Positions 15,406 through 20,123 of a DNA stretch of 20,123 nucleotides are shown here, in pieces. A program made the translations under genes and the position numbers. This stretch comes from an uncultured Prevotellaceae bacterium. GTDB lineage: Bacteria > Bacteroidota > Bacteroidia > Bacteroidales > Bacteroidaceae. The notes beneath the pieces were generated by a model that was not told where the DNA came from, did not search any database, and saw only the letters and a list, made by a program, of their open reading frames with translations. The stretch covers positions 1-20,123 of the forward strand of contig CACXVS010000053.1 of the NCBI GenBank assembly GCA_902771155.1. The letters are read 5' to 3'. Within the stretch, counting starts at the first letter, position 1; every line of letters begins with the position of its first letter.

Positions 15406-16752
15406 TTATTGTCGAATCACGACCACGCGGCCATTACGGATGTAGAGACCCTTACCAGGGCGGTCTATGCGCTGGCCTTGGAGGTTGTAATACACTTCGT
15501 TTGATTGAAGATTGAAAATTGAAGATTGAATGTCAATCCCTGTCGTGCCGTCATCCTCACCATTCATGCCGCCAAAGACGGGAATGGCGATGACGTCGTC
15601 GTTGCTCTCGTCTGAGAGGATCATCTTGCAGAAGGCTGACTCGCCATTCTTACCACGGGCACCGGAGGCGGCATCGCGCTTCGGAATGGGCAGATAGCAG
15701 CGGTTGGCGCCCATCTTCACTCCATCTGGGTTCGTCACCTTGTAGAAGCCCACACCGGCATCACCCTTCGACAGGTAATAGTTCACGTAGTCAACACCGC
15801 CGATCGTCTCGTTGGTATAGATGGTCTGGGCTGTCTCAGAGCCTACGAACATATTCTCATAAACCGACTGCACCGAAGCCGTGGGAACATTGTAATCGCC
15901 TTCCTTATCAGCCATCACCAGGATACCAGTCTTGGCAGGAACTTTCTTCACGCGAGTCAGCCAGATGATACCAGATTCGTAGTTATAGCCCGTAGCCGTG
16001 TAGGCCTTGACGCCCTGAGCTTCGAGGCTCGAGAAGTCAATGTTCTTGCTGGTATAATAAGGTACTTGCTTGGCGGCAGATACCTTAATGACTTCAGCAT
16101 CGCCCTCACTACCATTGGCAGGGATATCAGTCAGGATGGGCAGGTAGCAGCGGTTGGCACCGATCTTCTGGCCCTCAGGGTTCGTTACCTTGTAGAAACC
16201 TACGCCACTCGCACCACTCGACAGGTAATAGTTCGTATAGTCACCGTCCGTTGTCTGGATCGTCGTGCCCTCAAGCGTGCCCTTGAACATATTCTTATAA
16301 TAGACATCGGATACACCATCGATCGTAGGAATATCATAGTCACCTTGGTCACCGATCAGCAGGAAGCCTGTCTCGGCAGGTACTTGTTTTACGCGAGTGA
16401 GCCAGATGGTGCCCTTGGCCTTGTCGTAGCCCGTAGCCACGTAGGCCTTCAGTTCAGGCTTATCCGTGAAGTCTAAGTTATATTCGCTATAGTAGGGCAC
16501 CTGTCCGGCCTTGGTGATCGTTACAGGTACCTCCTCGGGTGTGGGCTCCGGCTCTGGCTCTGGCTCAGGCTCAGTCACAGTGATACCTTCTATAACGGCC
16601 TCTTCATTCTCGAGAACGATGGTCAGTACCAGGGCGCCATCCTTGAGCACCTTATATTCGGCACCAGAGACAAGGTCTATACTTAACAATAAATATCGAA
16701 CCATCATCATTAAAGCGGACAATGCCTCTGATAAATAACTTAATGATATCAC
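15406..16752 (-). CDS. C-terminal part of the frameshifted giant surface protein (twin modules and sorting-like tail)
   Basis: This frame is open from 16752, but real coding probably begins near 16685, where the upstream frame breaks off. No promoter, ribosome site or signal peptide supports a separate gene. Order: end of a beta domain (LVSGAEYKVLKDGALVLTIV), then an EP-repeat linker (16542-16572). Two related modules of about 130 residues follow (about 16525-16138 and 16095-15690). Each has VPYY, KAY-x-ATGY, IWLTRVK-x-VPA-x-TG, NMF, NYYLS, GVGFYKVTNP and GANRCYLPI. A short linker leads to the tail YYNLQGQRIDRPGKGLYIRN and ends VVVIRQ. That tail resembles the C-termini of many exported Prevotella proteins and may be a type IX secretion-type sorting signal, by inference. 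The function of the modules is unknown. Confidence 0.8.
   Translation of the reverse strand: MISLSYLSEALSALMMMVRYLLLSIDLVSGAEYKVLKDGALVLTIVLENEEAVIEGITVTEPEPEPEPEPTPEEVPVTITKAGQVPYYSEYNLDFTDKPELKAYVATGYDKAKGTIWLTRVKQVPAETGFLLIGDQGDYDIPTIDGVSDVYYKNMFKGTLEGTTIQTTDGDYTNYYLSSGASGVGFYKVTNPEGQKIGANRCYLPILTDIPANGSEGDAEVIKVSAAKQVPYYTSKNIDFSSLEAQGVKAYTATGYNYESGIIWLTRVKKVPAKTGILVMADKEGDYNVPTASVQSVYENMFVGSETAQTIYTNETIGGVDYVNYYLSKGDAGVGFYKVTNPDGVKMGANRCYLPIPKRDAASGARGKNGESAFCKMILSDESNDDVIAIPVFGGMNGEDDGTTGIDIQSSIFNLQSNEVYYNLQGQRIDRPGKGLYIRNGRVVVIRQ
16542..16572 (-). repeat. Hexanucleotide-like tandem repeat coding for the Glu-Pro linker
   Basis: Near-perfect six-base units (GGCTCT and GGCTCA variants on the plus strand) encode alternating Glu-Pro residues between the Ig-like region and the twin modules. 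Unit number could vary in steps of two residues without breaking the frame. Confidence 0.75.
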
Positions 16753-19700
16753 CTAACTTCAATTTGGGCAAAGCAATTGTGGTGCTGGGACCTTGCGAGA
16801 ATTTAAGACTGCCTTCTGCTGTCACCTCCACGCGGTTGCTGGCCGCTGCCGTCATAGCGATGGGTACTTCGATTTTATCCTTAATAACTTCTTGTGCCTC
16901 TTTCGTCAGCCCATAATATGTCTCCCCGCCTATCGCCACAGGGGTTTCTTCTACATTCACAACTGCCGTGTTCGGCTTGGGAGTGATGGTAAAGGTAGCC
17001 GTGCCGCTGACGGTATAGTTGCCGCCCTCGTTATCCGTGATAGTGACGGTGGCGGTACCGGCTTCGATATTGTTGCTGTATCCGACGGTGTATTCCTCTG
17101 CAGGGATGGTCGTCTCGCCGTCCTTCACGGTAACTGTCGGCTTGATGGCCTCGCCTGAATATTCAAACGAAGTGCCGCTCAGCGTGATCGTGGGAGTGCT
17201 GACCGTCTTGGGAGCGATTTTAAACGTGACGGTCTTTTCACCAGCAAAGGCAGCACTCGACTCCTTGGCAGAGATGACGACCTCGGCAGTGCCGACAACT
17301 TTATTACTATTATAAGTGAAGTCGCACTGGTCGGTGATATCTGTCGTGCCGTCCTTGACGGTGATGGCAGGCTTGATCTCACTGCCCGTATAGGTCTGGT
17401 CGGCAATCGTGCTGACGGTGATGTCCGTGTTTGTCAGCAGCTTCTTCCAGTTGGCGGTAAAGGTTTTGTCGCCCGTCGAGCCCTTGGCGATGGTCACGGT
17501 CTTCGTCGGCTCGGTCTGACCCTCATAGGTCCAGCCGGTGAACACATAATGATCCTTCTCAAGGCTTTCAGGCAGCTTGAAGGATGCTGTCTCTACGGTG
17601 TATTCCTTCACGGTTCCTTCAGGCATCGTGACGCCGTCAACGCCTTCGTAGGTGATGGTATAGGTAATAGCCTTTATATCCACAGAAGCGACGGTGACAT
17701 CGTTGGCGGGCATCGTGATGGTATAGACATTATCACTGAGTGTACCCGTCACGCCCTCACCAGCGTTGATACCGATGAATTCGTAACCCATGCCAGGTGT
17801 GCCTGTATAGGTGAGTTTGACCGTCGTGCCCTGAGCATAGTAGTCCTTGCTGTCGTATGAATAGACCTTGGCACTGGTATCAAAGGTGACATCCTTGACG
17901 CCCTCGGCAAGGGTAATCTGATGCACGCTGAGCGCTCCGTCGTTCTCGGTGACGTCGCCAACTGGTTGGTCATTATTATCAATACCTACGCCCACGTTTG
18001 TGGCATTCTTCACGTCGGCCACCGTGCAAGCGGTGTAATAGTTGTTCTTGAGCGTGCCATCATTATAATAGCCCACGATGGCGCCATGAGAATCGTCGGT
18101 AGCAGCAGGAATGGTGGCACCGATGACGAAGTTGTTCTCCAATGTACCAAAATTCTGACCTGCGATGCCGCCATAAGAAAATCCTGAGACATTTGAGAGC
18201 GTGGCTTCACTGATACAGCCGCTGACTGTGCCTACGTTTTCGCCGTCTATACCATTAATGCCCACGATGCCGCCATGAAAAGAATCGTTTTCACCAATTC
18301 CCAGGATTTCAACGGTGTTGGTGACATGGCAGTTTATGACATTGGCACCATTATTAACTCCCACGATGCCGCCCGTTTGTGTTCCGGCGGCAATGCGTGT
18401 ATCGGTGAGGGTTAGATTTTCCACTACGGCAGGCGCCATGATATCGCCGAAGAGGCCTTGGCGACCCTCGTCATCGCTATTATAGATACGAATGCCGCTG
18501 ATGGTCTTGCCGTTACCGTCGAAATGTCCTTCGAAAGGAAGACCATTACCACCGATGGCCGTGTAGTTACTCTCATTCTCATCGAGGCTGGCATAATCGT
18601 AAGTGATGTCGTCGCCTAACTTAAAGTACTTACCCTCGAAGTAATTATATGCCTCTACCATCTTCGCCAGCAGGTCGAGGCCAGCAGGCGTGGTGATGAC
18701 ATAAGGCTTCGCCTCGCTACCGTCGGCGCCATCCGTCACGCCCCATTCATCCGTCATAGTCACATCGTCAGCAGGCATTGTGAAAGTGTACTTGTTTCCG
18801 CTGAGTTCGCCCGTCACGACCTCGCCGGTGTTGATACCGCAGAACTGGAAGCCCATGACTGATGTGTCTGAGTAGGTGATGACAACCGTCGTGCCCGGAG
18901 CATAGTAGTCCTTGCTGTCGTATGAATAAGTGGCTTCGGCATTGATGGTGACACCCGTGACGCCCTCGGCGAGGATAATCTGATGCACGCTGAGCGCGCC
19001 GTCGTTCTCGGCGACGTCGCCAACTGGTTGGTCATTATCATCAACACCTACGCCCACGTTTGTGGAATTCTCCACGCCGGCAACCGTACAGGCGGTGTAG
19101 TAGTTGTTAGCGAGCGTGCCCTCATTATAATTATAACCCACGATGGCGCCTTGATTATTATCATAGCTAGCAGTAGGAATGGTGGCGCCGATGACGAAGT
19201 TGTTCTCCAATGTACCATAATTCTCACCTGCGATGCCGCCATACAACCATCTTGAGACATTGGCGAGCGTGGCTTCACTGATACAGCCGCTGACAGTGCC
19301 ATCGATTTCACCGGTGGAGTCTTTACTATTACTGCCCACGATGCCGCCGTGTGCTTCATCGTTTTCACCAATTCCCAGGATTTCAACGGTGTTGGTGACG
19401 TGGCAGTTAATGATTTCGCCTCCCTTATTATTCCCTACAATGCCGCCCGTTTGTGCTCCGGCGGTGATGCGGGTATCGGTGAGGGTTACATTTTCCACTA
19501 CGGCAGGTTCCTCGATGATGCCGAAGAGACCTTGGCGACCCTCGCCATCGCTCTTATAGATACAGATGCCACTGATGGTCTTGCCGTTACCGTCGAAATG
19601 TCCTTTAAAAGGATAACCATCACAACCGATGGCTGTGTAGTTACTTTCATTCTCACCGAGGCTGGCATAATCGTAAGTGATGTCTTGAGTCACAATAAAA

Positions 19701-19921
19701 TAAAACTCCTCGTAGCTCGTTTCATCATTATTCACATCGGCAGCCAACTGTTCGAGGTCGGCAGCAGAACTGATCTTGTACGGATTTTCAGGTGTACCTT
19801 CACCGCCACTGAAGGTGGGTTCTTGCGCCCATGCCGTCTGTGAGGTCATGGCGAGCAGAAATGTTACGAACATCATCGCTGTCCGCGATAAAGACTCTTG
19901 AATGGTTTGTTTGATATTCAT
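16652..19921 (-). CDS. Giant Glug/InlB/Ig-repeat surface protein, N-terminal part before a frameshift
   Basis: The 1,089-codon frame starts with a signal peptide (residues 1-32, hydrophobic core MMFVTFLLAMTS, cleavage near QTAWA). GEGTPENPYKISSAADLEQL opens the first of two large, closely similar blocks (from about residue 80 and about 438). Each is rich in Glug-type motifs (GGIVG, GGIAG, GAIVGY) and holds FDGNGKTISGI and VTNTVEILGIGEN. An InlB-type beta repeat (about 751-827, HYVFTGWTYEG, FTANWKK) and two Ig-like units (YTGSEIKPAITV, YSGEAIKPTVTV) follow. The frame breaks near 16685 and stops at 16652; the true continuation lies in the next frame. The span from 19921 to 15406 is 4,516 bases, one over a multiple of three. 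Likely a surface or secreted protein for adhesion or carbohydrate contact; no enzyme domain seen. Confidence 0.88.
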   Translation of the reverse strand: MNIKQTIQESLSRTAMMFVTFLLAMTSQTAWAQEPTFSGGEGTPENPYKISSAADLEQLAADVNNDETSYEEFYFIVTQDITYDYASLGENESNYTAIGCDGYPFKGHFDGNGKTISGICIYKSDGEGRQGLFGIIEEPAVVENVTLTDTRITAGAQTGGIVGNNKGGEIINCHVTNTVEILGIGENDEAHGGIVGSNSKDSTGEIDGTVSGCISEATLANVSRWLYGGIAGENYGTLENNFVIGATIPTASYDNNQGAIVGYNYNEGTLANNYYTACTVAGVENSTNVGVGVDDNDQPVGDVAENDGALSVHQIILAEGVTGVTINAEATYSYDSKDYYAPGTTVVITYSDTSVMGFQFCGINTGEVVTGELSGNKYTFTMPADDVTMTDEWGVTDGADGSEAKPYVITTPAGLDLLAKMVEAYNYFEGKYFKLGDDITYDYASLDENESNYTAIGGNGLPFEGHFDGNGKTISGIRIYNSDDEGRQGLFGDIMAPAVVENLTLTDTRIAAGTQTGGIVGVNNGANVINCHVTNTVEILGIGENDSFHGGIVGINGIDGENVGTVSGCISEATLSNVSGFSYGGIAGQNFGTLENNFVIGATIPAATDDSHGAIVGYYNDGTLKNNYYTACTVADVKNATNVGVGIDNNDQPVGDVTENDGALSVHQITLAEGVKDVTFDTSAKVYSYDSKDYYAQGTTVKLTYTGTPGMGYEFIGINAGEGVTGTLSDNVYTITMPANDVTVASVDIKAITYTITYEGVDGVTMPEGTVKEYTVETASFKLPESLEKDHYVFTGWTYEGQTEPTKTVTIAKGSTGDKTFTANWKKLLTNTDITVSTIADQTYTGSEIKPAITVKDGTTDITDQCDFTYNSNKVVGTAEVVISAKESSAAFAGEKTVTFKIAPKTVSTPTITLSGTSFEYSGEAIKPTVTVKDGETTIPAEEYTVGYSNNIEAGTATVTITDNEGGNYTVSGTATFTITPKPNTAVVNVEETPVAIGGETYYGLTKEAQEVIKDKIEVPIAMTAAASNRVEVTAEGSLKFSQGPSTTIALPKLKLGDIIKLFIRGIVRFNDDGSIFIVKYRPCLWCRI
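17697..18612 (-). repeat. Second copy of a 0.9-kb intragenic repeat in the Glug protein gene
   Basis: This segment repeats 18762-19684 at an offset of about 1,065-1,072 bases, with long stretches identical. Examples are GAGGCTGGCATAATCGTAAG near 18584 and 19656, and TAGTCCTTGCTGTCGTATGA near 17840 and 18905. The small change in offset shows a few indels between copies, all in whole codons. Confidence 0.85.
18762..19684 (-). repeat. First copy of the 0.9-kb intragenic repeat in the Glug protein gene
   Basis: Upstream copy in transcription order, coding for the first Glug block and the beta segment that follows. Weaker similarity continues beyond it: both copies are preceded by a related motif, NPYKISSAADLEQLA and KPYVITTPAGLDLLA. 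The true duplicated unit is therefore the whole 1.07-kb period. Confidence 0.85.
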
Positions 19922-19957
19922 ATTGGTAAATGTTTTAATGATGCTTGATTAATGGGG

Positions 19958-19965
19958 CAAAGGTA
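19958..19965 (-). promoter_or_regulatory. Promoter -7 box of the surface-protein gene
   Basis: TACCTTTG on the minus strand matches TAnnTTTG and lies about 37 bases before the ATG at 19921. The position 19 bases further upstream does not hold TTTG, so the promoter may be weaker or need an activator. Confidence 0.55.
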
Positions 19966-20023
19966 CAAAGAAATTCGTTAAAGACCGTTACTTTTCACCA
20001 TTAAATTAGGTTAAATAAACGAA

Positions 20024-20055
20024 GAAGCCCTGGGTCATTGCTGACTCAGGGCTTC
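20024..20055 (-). terminator. Terminator hairpin after the rRNA operon
   Basis: GAAGCCCTG and CAGGGCTTC pair around a loop whose ends can pair further, giving a strong GC-rich stem just past the 5S rRNA end. On the minus strand, TTCGTTTATTT follows it. A run of six T also sits between the 5S end and this hairpin. Confidence 0.75.
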
Positions 20056-20066
20056 ACTTTGAAAAA

Positions 20067-20123
20067 AGACGGCGGCCTCCTACTCTCCCGCATTGCATTG
20101 CAGTACCATCGGCGCAGGCGGGC
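20067..20123 (-). rRNA. rrf: 5S ribosomal RNA, 3' part only
   Basis: The minus strand reads in from the right edge as GCCCGCCTGCGCCGATGGTA, then an ACTGCAATGC stretch and GGGAGAGTAGGAGGCCGCCG. These are the conserved loop and 3' strand of bacterial 5S rRNA. About 57 bases are visible and the 5' half lies beyond the window. It marks the downstream end of an rRNA operon. The exact 3' end is uncertain by a few bases. Confidence 0.88.

Noticed and set aside
16652..16752. Two independent overlapping genes at this point
   Set aside because: The downstream frame has no signal peptide or start signals, and its first residues complete a domain begun in the upstream frame, so one broken gene is the better reading.
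17697..19684. Repeats as a CRISPR array
   Set aside because: The repeats are long, coding and in frame; there are no short regular repeats with unique spacers.
19349..19843. Plus-strand open frame of 164 codons opposite the Glug protein gene
   Set aside because: A shadow created by the repeated Glug coding sequence, with related shadows in the second copy.

Overview
The window looks like a Bacteroidetes chromosome, most likely Prevotella or a close relative. The evidence is promoter boxes of the Bacteroidetes type (TTTG, 19 bases, TAnnTTTG), a PduO-type adenosyltransferase, DUF2795- and DUF6377-like proteins, and very large repeat-built surface proteins whose C-terminus is typical of Prevotella. 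Every gene I can support is on the minus strand, so the window is described below in transcription order, from high coordinates to low. Assignments come from reading the sequence by eye; no database search was run.

Right edge: the 3' part of a 5S rRNA (end of an rRNA operon) and its terminator hairpin. Next comes a giant surface or secreted protein of about 1,500 codons (19921 to 15406) with a signal peptide, two near-identical Glug-rich blocks of about 0.9 kb, an InlB-type repeat, Ig-like repeats, an EP-rich linker, two C-terminal modules and a probable sorting tail. Its frame is broken once, near 16685. A strong two-way terminator at 15371-15392 closes the unit.

Middle: a conserved hypothetical gene coupled to cob(I)alamin adenosyltransferase (15340 to 14234). 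Then a DUF2795 protein is coupled to a membrane-anchored DUF6377-type regulator (14171 to 12280). Then a six-gene operon follows (12126 to 5812): TolC-like channel, MacA-like adaptor, MacB-like ATPase, MacB-like permease, LytS-type histidine kinase and LytTR response regulator. This is an efflux pump with its own two-component system.

Left part: class II fructose-bisphosphate aldolase (5627 to 4709), with its own promoter and terminator but damaged by an internal deletion of about 86 bases with a frameshift. Last is a five-gene operon (4562 to beyond position 1). It holds a TPR/SpoIIE-type phosphatase, an RsbW-type kinase, a STAS-domain antagonist, a small membrane coiled-coil protein and a secreted protein of bacterial Ig-like repeats. 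This is a complete Rsb-type partner-switching set with no sigma factor beside it. Its coupling to a membrane coiled-coil protein and a repeat-rich exported protein is the most intriguing arrangement in the window.

No tRNA, CRISPR array, insertion sequence or prophage gene was seen. No stretch over 300 bases lacks a gene.
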